Assembly (NCBI RefSeq): GCF_047303175.1 | Contig: NZ_CP138945.1 | Strand: one strand, 5' to 3' | DNA: 64,000 nt | DNA from: Prochlorococcus_E sp000760215 | GTDB taxonomy: Bacteria > Cyanobacteriota > Cyanobacteriia > PCC-6307 > Cyanobiaceae | Part shown: positions 45,066 to 54,498 of the stretch, piece by piece | Position numbering within the stretch: the first letter of the stretch is position 1 | How the letters are laid out: every line of letters begins with the position of its first letter | Notes under the pieces: model-generated | Databases searched by the model: none | What the model saw: the letters and a program-made list of their open reading frames with translations, nothing else | Told to the model about the DNA's origin: nothing | Program-made: the position numbers and the translations under genes

Positions 45066-46193
45066 ATGGCAGACTTTTATGACACTTTAGGAGTAAGTCG
45101 AGATGCTGACGCTGATAGTTTAAAGCGAGCTTATCGACGGTTGGCTAGGCAATATCATCCTGACATTAATAAAGAAGCTGGAGCGGAAGATCGCTTTAAA
45201 GAAATTGGTCGTGCATATGAAGTTTTAGGTGATCCAGATAAGAGAGCTAGATATGATCAATTTGGTGAAGCTGGACTAGGTGGAAGTGCTGGCATGCCTG
45301 ATATGGGAGATATGGGAGGCTTTGCAGATATTTTTGAAACTTTTTTTGGGGGAGCAGGAGCATCTGGCGCCAGGAAGCAAAGAAGAGGTCCTGTTCAAGG
45401 AGATGATTTACGATATGACTTAACTATTGATTTTAATCAAGCTGTATTTGGCCAAGAGAGAGAAATAAAAATCCCTCATTTGGAAACTTGTGATACTTGT
45501 AACGGGAATGGTTCAAAGCCAGGAACTGGACCTACAAATTGTTCCACTTGTGGCGGAGCTGGGCAGGTTAGGAGAGCTACCAGAACACCTTTTGGAAGCT
45601 TTACTCAGGTTTCTGATTGTCCTAGTTGCGGTGGATCTGGTCAGGTTATTTCAAATCCATGTTCTACTTGTGGCGGGCAGGGAGTAAAGCAAGTACGAAA
45701 AAAGCTTAGAATTAATATTCCTGCAGGTGTAGACACTGGCACTAGGTTAAGGGTCTCTGGAGAAGGCAATGCTGGTTTACGAGGTGCCCCTTCTGGAGAT
45801 TTATATGTCTTTCTGAAAGTCAAAAGTCACTCGCGTTTAAAAAGAGAGGGTTTAAATATTCTCTCAGAAGTTAATGTTAGTTATTTACAAGCAATTCTTG
45901 GAGACACAATTGAGATAGAAACTGTTGATGGTCCTACTAGCCTTCAGATTCCTTCAGGTACTCAACCAAGTGCTGTTTTAACCTTAGAAAATAAAGGAAT
46001 ACCCAAACTAGGTAACCCTGTTGCCAGAGGGAATCATTGTGTTTCAGTCAATATTAGGATCCCATCAAGATTGACAGATGATGAGAAATCACTGTTGGAA
46101 AAGTTAGCCAGACATTATTCTGCACGTGGACCTCAAAATCATCACCATAAAAGTGGTTTATTTAGTAGTCTTTTTAGAAATAATGATAATTGA
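45066..46193 (+). CDS. dnaJ: Hsp40 co-chaperone DnaJ
   Basis: Type I J-protein of 375 aa. J domain at residues 1-70 (DFYDTLGVSRDADADSLKRAYRRLARQYHPDIN with HPD). A short Gly-rich region follows, then four zinc motifs CDTCNGNG, CSTCGGAG, CPSCGGSG and CSTCGGQG, and C-terminal substrate-binding domains. The stop overlaps the ATG of the next gene by one base (TGATG). Second gene of the grpE-dnaJ-tusA-like-rsgA cluster. Confidence 0.98.
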   Translation: MADFYDTLGVSRDADADSLKRAYRRLARQYHPDINKEAGAEDRFKEIGRAYEVLGDPDKRARYDQFGEAGLGGSAGMPDMGDMGGFADIFETFFGGAGASGARKQRRGPVQGDDLRYDLTIDFNQAVFGQEREIKIPHLETCDTCNGNGSKPGTGPTNCSTCGGAGQVRRATRTPFGSFTQVSDCPSCGGSGQVISNPCSTCGGQGVKQVRKKLRINIPAGVDTGTRLRVSGEGNAGLRGAPSGDLYVFLKVKSHSRLKREGLNILSEVNVSYLQAILGDTIEIETVDGPTSLQIPSGTQPSAVLTLENKGIPKLGNPVARGNHCVSVNIRIPSRLTDDEKSLLEKLARHYSARGPQNHHHKSGLFSSLFRNNDN

Positions 46194-46423
46194 TGCTTAG
46201 ATATATTGATCTTAGAGGTACACCATGTCCCGTTAATTTTATTCGTTGCCGCTTAGAACTTGAAGGCTTAGATCATAATCAGAAATTAAAAGTGGATCTT
46301 GATAGAGGTGAACCTGAGGATATGGTTGTGTCAGGTTTAACCAAAGAAGGTCATAAAATAGAACAAATACTTGTTAAGAATAATTGGATTAGATTAATTA
46401 TTACTCGCAATGAAATTAGATAA
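46193..46423 (+). CDS. TusA/SirA-like sulfur-carrier family protein
   Basis: A 76-aa protein with the family motif LRGTPCPVNFIRCRLEL (CPxxxxR with the sulfur-carrying Cys) and DRGEPEDMV. TusA-fold proteins relay persulfide for tRNA thiolation or molybdenum cofactor, but single-domain relatives often have unknown roles. ATG at 46193 overlaps the dnaJ stop (TGATG). The last 14 bp overlap rsgA. Translational coupling on both sides. Confidence 0.88.
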   Translation: MLRYIDLRGTPCPVNFIRCRLELEGLDHNQKLKVDLDRGEPEDMVVSGLTKEGHKIEQILVKNNWIRLIITRNEIR

Positions 46424-47330
46424 TCAATCTTTTCAAGGAATTGTAGTTGCTTTAAAGGCAAATTATTTAATAGTTGAAATTAATTTTGATGAATTAACTG
46501 ATATTTCACAAAAATTTAAGAGCAGTAATACAATAAGATTGCTTTGTACTAAAAGAAATCGTTTATCATATTATGGCTTCTCAGTCAGCGTTGGAGATAA
46601 TGTTTTAGTTGATTCAATTGATTGGACAGAATTAAGAGGAGTTATTACTAATGTTAAGCCTAGAAAAATATTTATATCAAGACCACCTGTTGCTAATTTC
46701 AGTGATTTATTTGTAGTCTTTTCTTGTAATGAACCTTCTTTTGACTCAAATCAATTAACTCGTTTCTTAGTTTCAGCGGAAGATATATCTAAAAACATTA
46801 CGATAATTCTAACAAAAAGTGATCTCATCCCAAAAGATTTGTTGAATAGATATTCTGATAGATTACAAAAATGGGGATACAATTCTATTTCAGTCTCTAT
46901 TCTTACTGGAGAAGGTATTAATAATTTAAAAGAAAAACTAAAATTTATAAAATTAGGAGTATTATGTGGACCATCAGGTGTAGGTAAAACTAGTTTACTC
47001 AATTATTTAATTCCAGAAGTTTCATTACCTATTAGTAATCTATCAAAAAAATTAAAACGTGGTAGGCATACAACAAGACATGTAGAACTTTTTAGAATTT
47101 ATGATACTATTTTTCTGGCAGATACACCTGGCTTTAATCAACCTTTCTTAAGTTTAGAACCCTATAAACTTTCTAAACTCTTTCCAGAATTGAGAGATCA
47201 ATTAGATAAACGTAATTGTAAGTTTAGAGATTGTTTACATTTACATGAGCCAGGTTGCATTGTTTCTAAGAATTGGGAGAGATATCCTATATATACTAAA
47301 ATTCTTCAAGAAATGGTTAATCTTCGTTAG
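46410..47330 (+). CDS. rsgA: Ribosome small-subunit GTPase RsgA
   Basis: Circularly permuted GTPase in late 30S maturation, 306 aa. N-terminal OB-fold (residues 1-75), then G4 LTKSDL, G1 GPSGVGKTSLLNYL, switch GRHTTRHVELF, and G3 ADTPGFNQP in permuted order. C-terminal zinc ligands are in NCKFRDCLHLHEPGCIV. ATG at 46410 lies 14 bp inside the TusA-like gene. Its 3' end overlaps the convergent ybaB by 14 bp. Confidence 0.96.
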   Translation: MKLDNQSFQGIVVALKANYLIVEINFDELTDISQKFKSSNTIRLLCTKRNRLSYYGFSVSVGDNVLVDSIDWTELRGVITNVKPRKIFISRPPVANFSDLFVVFSCNEPSFDSNQLTRFLVSAEDISKNITIILTKSDLIPKDLLNRYSDRLQKWGYNSISVSILTGEGINNLKEKLKFIKLGVLCGPSGVGKTSLLNYLIPEVSLPISNLSKKLKRGRHTTRHVELFRIYDTIFLADTPGFNQPFLSLEPYKLSKLFPELRDQLDKRNCKFRDCLHLHEPGCIVSKNWERYPIYTKILQEMVNLR

Positions 47331-47664
47331 TAATTCCTGGTAAGTTCAGATTTAAACCACCTGTTAACTCTTGCATTTTATTTTTCATATTTGTTGTTGA
47401 TGTTTCATGTGCTACTTGCATTGCTTCAAGTATTGCACTTTCGATAATTTCTTTATTTTCTTTCAAGAGAGAGTCTTCGATCATTACTTTCATAGGCTTT
47501 TGATTTCCTGATACGAAAACAGTAACAGTCCTATCCTCATTAGTGCCTTCTAATTCCATTTCCTCCAACTCTTCTTGTAACTTTTGTGCATCTTGTTGGA
47601 TTTGCTGGGCTTTCTTAAAGGCCTCGGTTATTTGCCCAAAATTTGGAAGTCCGAATGCTGCCAT
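47317..47664 (-). CDS. YbaB/EbfC nucleoid-associated protein
   Basis: DNA-binding dimer of about 115 aa; AFGLPNFGQITEAFKKAQQIQQDAQKLQEELEEMELEG forms the first helical hairpin and the C-terminus ends MQELTGGLNLNLPG, typical of the family. ATG at 47664 is preferred to one at 47676, since MAAFGLPNFG is the usual N-terminus. Downstream in the murC-murB-ybaB minus-strand run, with 33 bp from murB. Confidence 0.92.
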   Translation of the reverse strand: MAAFGLPNFGQITEAFKKAQQIQQDAQKLQEELEEMELEGTNEDRTVTVFVSGNQKPMKVMIEDSLLKENKEIIESAILEAMQVAHETSTTNMKNKMQELTGGLNLNLPGITNED

Positions 47665-47697
47665 GTTCTTAATCATCTATGCATTACATTAGATGAT

Positions 47698-48582
47698 TTA
47701 GTTGAAACCAAGCTTCTTTACTTCTGTATGAAGCAAAAAGCCATGTTTCTCTTTTACTTTTTCTTGAATCGTTGATATTAGAAGCAAGATGTCTTTAGCT
47801 GAAGCTTTGTTCTTGTTGACTATAAAATTTGCATGTATAGAGGAAATTTCTGCTCCCCCTACTCGTAGGCCTTTTAAGCCTAGATTTTCAATTATTTGAC
47901 CTGCTTTGTACCCTGTAGGATTTCTAAAAACACTTCCACAGCTAGGAAGATGATATGGTTGAGTTTTTAAGCGATGATTAAGGTTATTAGTTGTTAAATC
48001 AGTTATTGATTTAGGGTTATGTCCAGGTTCAAGAGAAAAGCGAGCAGATAACACAATCAGTTTTTCTTCTTGTAAAAGACTACTTCTGTAAGAATAATTA
48101 AGTTCATGATTTTTTATCTCATACAAAGCTTTTGTTTTTGTAGAAAATACTTTGACTGAAATGAGTCTATCTGCTGTGCAATTCCCTTGAGCTCCAGCAT
48201 TCATAACAGATGCTCCTCCTATTGTTCCTGGTATACCTACTGCCCATTCGAGTCCATGAAGTCCTTCCCTTGCAGCTTTTCTAGCTACATTAGGCATTGG
48301 TTCCCCTCCTAAAGCTTCAATAACACCTGTAGTTTTATCAATTGTGCATCCTTGTACTTTTTTTGTGCATATTGTTAGCCCTAGCAAGCCATTATCATTT
48401 ATTAGAAGATTTGAACCAGCTCCAATTGTTTGATAATTAATCTTTTTATTCTCAGCCCATTCGATTAATTCTATGACCTCACTTATAGTACTTGGTTCGG
48501 CGATCCATTGTGCTGGACCACCAATCTTCCATGTAGTAAATTTAGAAAGAGAAATACAATTTTTAATTTTTTTATACAACAT
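47698..48582 (-). CDS. murB: UDP-N-acetylenolpyruvoylglucosamine reductase
   Basis: FAD/NADPH enzyme making UDP-MurNAc, 294 aa. FAD-binding blocks are TWKIGGPAQWIAEPS, TIGAGSNLLINDNGLLGLTI and GLEWAVGIPGTIGGASVMNAGAQGNCTAD. Catalytic elements are NYSYRSSLLQ, the serine-containing PSCGSVFRNPTG, and NFIVNKNKASAKDI. The short type I/II length is normal. Starts 9 bp after murC. Confidence 0.96.
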   Translation of the reverse strand: MLYKKIKNCISLSKFTTWKIGGPAQWIAEPSTISEVIELIEWAENKKINYQTIGAGSNLLINDNGLLGLTICTKKVQGCTIDKTTGVIEALGGEPMPNVARKAAREGLHGLEWAVGIPGTIGGASVMNAGAQGNCTADRLISVKVFSTKTKALYEIKNHELNYSYRSSLLQEEKLIVLSARFSLEPGHNPKSITDLTTNNLNHRLKTQPYHLPSCGSVFRNPTGYKAGQIIENLGLKGLRVGGAEISSIHANFIVNKNKASAKDILLLISTIQEKVKEKHGFLLHTEVKKLGFN

Positions 48583-48591
48583 TATATTTTT

Positions 48592-50031
48592 TTAAATGTT
48601 GATTTTTAGCTCATTGTTGATAAGATTATCTGACAATTGTGTGATATCACCAGCCCCCATAATTAATATGAGATCATTCTCATAAGTTTTTTCTTGTAAA
48701 ATATCTATGATTTTTGTTAGACTACCAGATAGTGAAATAGAAAGTTTTGGATATTTTTTTAATATAAACGATTTCAGGATATCAATATTTACATTTTTAA
48801 TTGCTTTTTCTCCTGCACTATATATTGGAGCAATAATGAGAAAATCAGCTGCACCTAAATAATTAGCAAAGTCAAGCATTAAGTCTCTGAGCCTGCTATA
48901 TCTATGAGGCTGAAAAATAACTACCAGTCTTTCAGGTTTATTTGGTAAATTTGACTTTTTGCTATTAATTATTAATCTAGCCATTCGGATTGTTTCTCTA
49001 ATTTCACTTGGATGATGAGCATAATCATCAACAATTATCCTTCCTTTCCAATTTCCTTTAAATTCAAAACGACGTTGTGGTCTTTCAAGACTGCAAAGAC
49101 TTTTTTTAAGCTTGTTAAAAGGAATACCTGTTTGCCTACAAGCTGAGATGGCACCTAATATATTATTTAAATTATGTTCACCAGGAAGATTGATTAGTAT
49201 TTTATCAATTAAATTTCCTTTTTCATAATATTTTGCAATTGTTCTTTCTCCATTCATTTCTATAGGAATTGCAGAATAATCAACATCCTTAAAATTTTTT
49301 GTTGACCACCATATTGCTTTAGATTGAATGCATTGACGAAGATTAGGGCAATCAAAATTTGCTATAATATGATTAGATTGTTCTATAAAAATATGAATAG
49401 ATTTTTTTAAATCTTCAAGATCTTTATAGTGATCTGTATGGTCTAGTTCAAGGTTAGTTAATATCGAAATATTTCCACTATATTTTGATATACTACCATC
49501 AGACTCATCTATTTCTGCGATTATAAACTCACCTTTACCTGAATATGCATTGCTTTCATAATAAGGAATAATACCTCCTATAATTGCAGTTGGATCTTGA
49601 CTATTCTTTGCCATTAATGTAGCAATTATAGTACTTGTTGTTGTTTTTCCATGGCTTCCAGCTATTAGGATTGATTTTTGTTTCTTAATTAAAAAAGCAA
49701 GAACATCAGAACGATGTAAGATCTTTAATTTATTTTTATAAGAACAGATGAGCTCCGCATTTTCTTTTGGTATTGCAGTGCTAATAACTATTATTAATTC
49801 ATCATTATAAATTTTATTTTCTTTTATAAGTTTTTCTATATTGCTTGATTCTTGTTTTTTAAAAAGAGTGACTCCAATTCTTTCTAAGTTTCTTATTGAT
49901 GGATTATAAATTCTATCTGATCCAGAAACAGAATACCCTCTTTTAGATAAAACTAAAGCTAAACCGGACATTCCAATTCCTCCTACTCCAATGAAGTGGA
50001 AGTGCTTTTGCTGGTTTCTTCGTTCAGTCAA
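48592..50031 (-). CDS. murC: UDP-N-acetylmuramate--L-alanine ligase
   Basis: Adds L-Ala to UDP-MurNAc using ATP, 479 aa. N-terminal Rossmann motif FIGVGGIGMSGLALVLSKRGYSVSGSD, ATP-binding P-loop IAGSHGKTTTSTIIATLM (near residue 116), then LTNLELDHTDHYKDL and IIVDDYAHHPSEIRETI. First gene of the murC-murB-ybaB run and divergent from gap2, with 187 bp between. Confidence 0.97.
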   Translation of the reverse strand: MTERRNQQKHFHFIGVGGIGMSGLALVLSKRGYSVSGSDRIYNPSIRNLERIGVTLFKKQESSNIEKLIKENKIYNDELIIVISTAIPKENAELICSYKNKLKILHRSDVLAFLIKKQKSILIAGSHGKTTTSTIIATLMAKNSQDPTAIIGGIIPYYESNAYSGKGEFIIAEIDESDGSISKYSGNISILTNLELDHTDHYKDLEDLKKSIHIFIEQSNHIIANFDCPNLRQCIQSKAIWWSTKNFKDVDYSAIPIEMNGERTIAKYYEKGNLIDKILINLPGEHNLNNILGAISACRQTGIPFNKLKKSLCSLERPQRRFEFKGNWKGRIIVDDYAHHPSEIRETIRMARLIINSKKSNLPNKPERLVVIFQPHRYSRLRDLMLDFANYLGAADFLIIAPIYSAGEKAIKNVNIDILKSFILKKYPKLSISLSGSLTKIIDILQEKTYENDLILIMGAGDITQLSDNLINNELKINI

Positions 50032-50180
50032 ATGGATTTGTTAGACCAATGAACGATAACTCGCTCTGTCTCATAAGGCTCGTTTTTTAATTTTGGCAAT
50101 TTTTTTAACGGTTTTATTGACGTTTTGACTTTTTTTTCATGAAGAAGCTAAAAAAATTTATTAATTGCGCAACTTTTCTG

Positions 50181-50186
50181 TATGAT
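50181..50186 (+). promoter_or_regulatory. Probable -10 element of gap2
   Basis: TATGAT preceded by TG, 33 bp before the gap2 ATG, inside the 187-bp murC/gap2 divergent region. No good -35 is visible. Prediction only. Confidence 0.4.
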
Positions 50187-50218
50187 CACAGGCCCTTCTG
50201 GTTTAGCGGTTTTTTCAA

Positions 50219-51241
50219 ATGACTTTGCGTGTTGCGATTAATGGATTCGGCCGAATTGGTCGCAACTTCATGAGGTGTTGGTTAAGTCGAGGTGAAAATA
50301 CAGGACTTGATCTTGTAGGAGTCAACGTCACCTCTGATCCCAAAACAAATGCCCATTTGTTGAAGTATGACTCCATACTTGGACAAATTAAAGATGCTGA
50401 AATTGATTACACGGATGACACTTTCATTATCAATGGTAAGACCATAAAATGTTTCTCTGATAGAAACCCAATGAATCTTCCTTGGAAAGAGTGGGGGATT
50501 GATTTGGTTATTGAATCTACTGGTGTTTTTAATACATTTGAGGGTGCTAGCAAGCATTTACAAGTTGGAGCAAAAAAGGTGATTCTTACAGCTCCTGGAA
50601 AAGGAGAAGGTGTGGGTACTTTCGTTGTTGGAGTAAATGCTGATCAATATCGGCATGATGATTTTAATGTTTTGAGTAATGCAAGTTGTACTACTAATTG
50701 TCTTGCACCTATTGTGAAAGTATTGGATCAATCTTTTGGTATTAATAAAGGATTGATGACCACAATCCATAGTTATACCGGCGACCAAAGGATTCTCGAT
50801 AACAGCCATAGAGATCTTAGAAGAGCTCGTGCTGCTGCAATGAATATTGTTCCTACTTCTACTGGTGCAGCGAAAGCTGTGGCTTTAGTTTATCCAGAAA
50901 TGAAGGGCAAGTTAACTGGAATTGCCATGCGAGTTCCAACCCCTAATGTTTCTGCTGTTGATTTGGTATTTGAATCTGCGCGTTCAATTACTGCAGAATC
51001 AATAAATGCAGCATTAAAAACTGCCTCTGAAAGTTCTATGAAAGGAATTATTAAATATGGCGATACTCCTCTTGTTTCAAGTGATTATGCAGGTACTAAT
51101 GATTCGACAATCGTAGATACTGCTTTAACTATGGCAATAGGAGATAATTTAGGTAAAGTTGTAGCTTGGTATGATAATGAATGGGGCTACAGTCAAAGAG
51201 TTGTTGACTTGGCTGAAGTTGTTGCAAAGAATTGGAAATAA
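50219..51241 (+). CDS. gap2: Glyceraldehyde-3-phosphate dehydrogenase (Gap2, Calvin-cycle type)
   Basis: NAD(P)-dependent GAPDH, 340 aa. N-terminal RVAINGFGRIGRNFMRCW, catalytic Cys in SNASCTTNCLAPIVKVL, HSYTGDQRILDNSHRDLRRARAAA and AWYDNEWGYSQRVVDL. The SHRDLRRARAA segment is typical of plastid GapA/B and cyanobacterial Gap2, which serve photosynthetic carbon reduction. The C-terminus lacks the regulatory CTE of plastid GapB. Converges with thiL 22 bp away. Confidence 0.97.
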   Translation: MTLRVAINGFGRIGRNFMRCWLSRGENTGLDLVGVNVTSDPKTNAHLLKYDSILGQIKDAEIDYTDDTFIINGKTIKCFSDRNPMNLPWKEWGIDLVIESTGVFNTFEGASKHLQVGAKKVILTAPGKGEGVGTFVVGVNADQYRHDDFNVLSNASCTTNCLAPIVKVLDQSFGINKGLMTTIHSYTGDQRILDNSHRDLRRARAAAMNIVPTSTGAAKAVALVYPEMKGKLTGIAMRVPTPNVSAVDLVFESARSITAESINAALKTASESSMKGIIKYGDTPLVSSDYAGTNDSTIVDTALTMAIGDNLGKVVAWYDNEWGYSQRVVDLAEVVAKNWK

Positions 51242-51263
51242 ATATTCGGTTATTTCATTAACT

Positions 51264-52268
51264 TTAAAAGTGCTTAAAACAATTTATTCCATACTCTTTT
51301 TTAATTTCCTGTCCGTTTGACCAAATAGCTTTAGGGTTTCCTTTTACCATTCTTCCTATGACTGAGCTTGATGGCATTGCTTTTATCCAGGCTTGCGCCC
51401 ACCTAGGAGGCAAACTTACAATGAGTTCATAATCTTCTCCTCCTATTAAGCACAATTGATCCCAGTGAGATCCAGACGGCCATCCTTTATTAGTAGGTAG
51501 CTTATTCTTTTCAAGGATTGCTCCGCATTCACTACTTTTACATAGAGATTCAACAGCTTCTAATAGCCCATCACTGCTGTCTATAGCGGCTGCTTTCCAT
51601 TTGAGATTTTTAGGCTTGCATTCAAGAAGTTTCTTCAGTGCATCAACAGGAGGTTCAGGTCTTTGATGGGTCTTAATAGCTTTCTTTTGAAGTCCAAGAG
51701 ATAAGTTCGCATCTTTTATAATTGGATCAGATATTAGTAAAGCTAGTCCTAAACGACTTAGGCCATGAGGTCCACTCGCGACCAGCAAATCACCTGGCCT
51801 TGCATTAGACCTATGAAGATCCAAAATACCTTTTGTTCCTATCGCAGTAATTGACAACATTTTTTGTTTGCCATTTGAACAGTCACCGCCTAGTAATTTT
51901 CCGCCAAATGTATCTAATGCATTTTTGATTCCTTCATAAACTCCATCTACCCAACTCCATGGGGTTGATGGAGGGCATACTAATCCAACTGTGATCCCAA
52001 GAAACTCGTGGAACCCGCTTGCAGCAAGATCAGATATATTTACTGCGACAGCTTTCCATCCAATGGCATTTGGGAAGCTAGTAGTGTTATTGAAGTGAAT
52101 ATTTTCTACAAGGATGTCAGTATTAATAATTAAATCTTTTCTGCAATTTTGAATTAATGCTGTGTCGTCTTCAATTTGACCAATATCCATATATTTTTTG
52201 AGTCGGTTGAGAATTTTTTCTTCACCGATTTGATTAAGAGTTTCACTTTCACTTTTGTTTTCAAGCAT
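51264..52268 (-). CDS. thiL: Thiamine-monophosphate kinase
   Basis: Phosphorylates thiamine monophosphate to the active diphosphate, 334 aa, AIR-synthase-like fold. Motifs are IGQIEDDTALI (ATP and metal-binding aspartates), NTDILVENIHF, AVNISDLAASGFHE, LGGDCSNGK, AAIDSSDGLLEAVESL and LIGGEDYELIVSLP. ATG at 52268 is chosen because it overlaps the cyclophilin stop as ATGCTTGA, a standard coupling arrangement. A longer in-frame start at 52298 would add 10 residues inside the upstream gene. Confidence 0.93.
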   Translation of the reverse strand: MLENKSESETLNQIGEEKILNRLKKYMDIGQIEDDTALIQNCRKDLIINTDILVENIHFNNTTSFPNAIGWKAVAVNISDLAASGFHEFLGITVGLVCPPSTPWSWVDGVYEGIKNALDTFGGKLLGGDCSNGKQKMLSITAIGTKGILDLHRSNARPGDLLVASGPHGLSRLGLALLISDPIIKDANLSLGLQKKAIKTHQRPEPPVDALKKLLECKPKNLKWKAAAIDSSDGLLEAVESLCKSSECGAILEKNKLPTNKGWPSGSHWDQLCLIGGEDYELIVSLPPRWAQAWIKAMPSSSVIGRMVKGNPKAIWSNGQEIKKEYGINCFKHF

Positions 52269-53337
52269 GTGGAAGAAGGTTTTCAGAACCTCCAACAATA
52301 TCTATCGAAAGAATTTCATCATCAACTCCTAATTCATTCAGAATTTCTTCCCCTTCTACTACATAGCCAAAAGCTGCATTCCTTCCATCAATTAAATTTC
52401 TTCCAGCAGGGTTTAATTCTGCTTCATAGAGAAAAAAGAAAAATTGCGATGACCCATCATCTAATGCTTCTTCAGAATGAGCCCATCCTAGAGTTCCTAG
52501 GGTTGCAAAGGGTAGTACAGGAGTTTCTGTATATAAGCCAAGTTCTTCAAAGGTTTGATTGTAAATAGGGTCTTGTTTGCCTGAGACTCTAATCTCAAGA
52601 GGAACATGACGTTCTTCTTTGGTTTCAGGGTCTATATAGCCAATTTCAGGGCCTTTAGGATCACCAGTTTGAAGAACGAAAAACTCTTCTGCTCTATTCA
52701 TAGGCAAGCCATTGTAAAAACCTTTTTTAGCTAAATCTATAAATGCACCACTAGTCAGTGGAGCATTATATCCATCAATTACAGCGTACATATCACCTTT
52801 CGTAGTTTTAATATTGACATTTGCTCTCCCTAAAAGGCGAGGGAGGCTATTGAATTCAGGAGGAATTGTATATGGAAATTTTTCTGGTAAAAGCAAAGCT
52901 TCTATCTTTCCAATTTTTTGAAGAGATATGCGACGAGTCTTTATAAAGTTAATTTTATCTTTTTGGCTGGCCTCCTCATTTAAATTTGTTAGCTCTTTTG
53001 TTAATTCCGATAAAATTTTTTCAGCTTGAGCTTTTTCTCCATTTGGTATTGATTTGAGTATTTGTTCCTTACGAGTATTTACTAAGAATTGGCTTCTTGA
53101 AGCTGCTTTATTTACTGCTGGCCATCGATTACCTCTAATTAAATCACTAGTATCTTCAAGAGTGTGTTGAATTTCTCGTAAATCTTTTTGATCAATTGGC
53201 AGAGAATTTCTTAATATTGCATAGGGGTCTTTTACACGATTCCCTGTAGGAAGTGCAGCGTTTACTGGTTTTACGCAAATCAACCCTACTGGAATAAATA
53301 GTGTTACAAGAATTAGGAGGAGGATTTTTTTTGTCAT
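52261..53337 (-). CDS. Lumenal/periplasmic cyclophilin-type peptidyl-prolyl isomerase (CYP38/TLP40-like)
   Basis: A 358-aa protein with a cleavable signal (ILLLILVTLFIPVGLICVKPVNA, then ALPTG). Residues about 35-160 form a helical domain like the PsbQ-like region of plant CYP38/TLP40. The cyclophilin barrel is C-terminal (ANVNIKTTKGDMYAVIDGYNAPLTSGAFIDL and GTLGWAHSEEALDDGSSQFFFFL). Plant CYP38 assists photosystem II assembly in the lumen; the same is inferred here. The isomerase active-site arginine block is altered, so catalytic activity is uncertain. Divergent from efp. Confidence 0.87.
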   Translation of the reverse strand: MTKKILLLILVTLFIPVGLICVKPVNAALPTGNRVKDPYAILRNSLPIDQKDLREIQHTLEDTSDLIRGNRWPAVNKAASRSQFLVNTRKEQILKSIPNGEKAQAEKILSELTKELTNLNEEASQKDKINFIKTRRISLQKIGKIEALLLPEKFPYTIPPEFNSLPRLLGRANVNIKTTKGDMYAVIDGYNAPLTSGAFIDLAKKGFYNGLPMNRAEEFFVLQTGDPKGPEIGYIDPETKEERHVPLEIRVSGKQDPIYNQTFEELGLYTETPVLPFATLGTLGWAHSEEALDDGSSQFFFFLYEAELNPAGRNLIDGRNAAFGYVVEGEEILNELGVDDEILSIDIVGGSENLLPHA

Positions 53338-53400
53338 GTGGTTTTCAACTCATGCACAACTTTCGCACAGTCTTATGATCGCGTGGTATGGTCTGCGGAA

Positions 53401-53961
53401 ATGATTTCAAGTAATGACTTCCGGACTGGTACCACTATTGAATTAGATGGTGCTGTTTGGAGAGTAGTGGAATTCTTACATGTTAAGCCTGGTAAAGGTT
53501 CAGCATTTGTTCGTACAAAATTAAAAGCTGTACAAAGCGGAAGTGTTGTAGAAAAAACTTTTCGAGCTGGTGAGATGGTTCCTCAAGCTTTACTTGAAAA
53601 GGCTAAACTTCAACATACTTATATGGAATCAGGAGATTTTGTCTTTATGGATATGAGTACCTATGAAGAAACGAGACTTACAGCTCAGCAAATTGGTGAA
53701 AGTAAAAAATATCTTAAAGAAGGTATGGAAGTGAATGTAATCTTGTGGAAGGAAAAACCGCTTGAGGTTGAATTGCCAAATTCAGTTGTTTTGGAGGTGA
53801 AGGAAACAGACCCTGGAGTTAAGGGCGATACTGCTACAGGAGGTACCAAGCCTGCAATACTTGAAACAGGTGCTCAAATAATGGTTCCTTTATTTATTTC
53901 AGTAGGTGAGAAGATCAAAGTAGATACACGTAATGATAGTTATCTAGGTCGGGAGAACTAA
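53401..53961 (+). CDS. efp: Translation elongation factor P
   Basis: Relieves ribosome stalling at polyproline, 186 aa, three beta-barrel domains. N-terminal MISSNDFRTGTTIELDGAVWRVVEF, then the tip loop KPGKGSAFVRTKLK with the lysine at the modifiable position, and the C-terminal GEKIKVDTRNDSYLGR. A longer in-frame start at 53338 is rejected because the family N-terminus is MISSNDF. Followed by accB 5 bp later. Confidence 0.97.
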   Translation: MISSNDFRTGTTIELDGAVWRVVEFLHVKPGKGSAFVRTKLKAVQSGSVVEKTFRAGEMVPQALLEKAKLQHTYMESGDFVFMDMSTYEETRLTAQQIGESKKYLKEGMEVNVILWKEKPLEVELPNSVVLEVKETDPGVKGDTATGGTKPAILETGAQIMVPLFISVGEKIKVDTRNDSYLGREN

Positions 53962-53966
53962 TCACA

Positions 53967-54485
53967 ATGAATCTTGATCATCAACAATTAGATCATCTTT
54001 TAGCCACTTTGGCTGATAGTGACATTCAAGAATTCTGTTTGGAAGGGAAGGGTTTTCGCTTGGAAATTAAGCGGAATTTACCTGTTACCTCTTCTGGGTC
54101 AGTTTCTGGAACATCCTCTATTGCATCTAATGAGGTGTCTTTAGTGCCTTCACAGATCATTTGTGATCCTTCAATAGGAGTTACAGCCAGCGAGCCACTA
54201 ACTACTAGTAATCCGCCCCCAGCTGTCTCGTCTTCCAAAGGAGAATTTGTAGAGATTACAGCTCCTATGGTAGGAACCTTTTACACTGCTCCTGCCCCTG
54301 GTGAGCCTGTTTTTGTTGAGGTTGGATCACGAGTTTCAGTGGGACAAACTGTATGTATTTTAGAAGCAATGAAATTGATGAATGAATTGGAATCTGAGGT
54401 GACTGGTGAGGTTGTTGAAATCCTTGTTGAAAATGGTACTCCTGTTGAATTCGGGCAGCCTTTGATAAAAGTTAAGCCCAATTGA
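53967..54485 (+). CDS. accB: Biotin carboxyl carrier protein of acetyl-CoA carboxylase
   Basis: Carries carboxybiotin for fatty-acid synthesis, 172 aa. N-terminal helix (LDHQQLDHLLATLADSDIQEFCLEGKGFRLEIKR), a Ser/Thr/Pro-rich linker (about residues 38-92), and the biotinyl domain APMVGTFYTAPAPGEPVFVEVG with the biotinylated Lys in EAMKLMNELESEV. Tight linkage to efp (5 bp) is the arrangement I recall in cyanobacteria. Confidence 0.97.
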   Translation: MNLDHQQLDHLLATLADSDIQEFCLEGKGFRLEIKRNLPVTSSGSVSGTSSIASNEVSLVPSQIICDPSIGVTASEPLTTSNPPPAVSSSKGEFVEITAPMVGTFYTAPAPGEPVFVEVGSRVSVGQTVCILEAMKLMNELESEVTGEVVEILVENGTPVEFGQPLIKVKPN

Positions 54486-54498
54486 TTTATGTCTTTAA

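Noticed and set aside
52176..52568. Plus-strand open frame across the cyclophilin-thiL junction.
   Set aside because: Overlaps two well-supported genes and has no domain.
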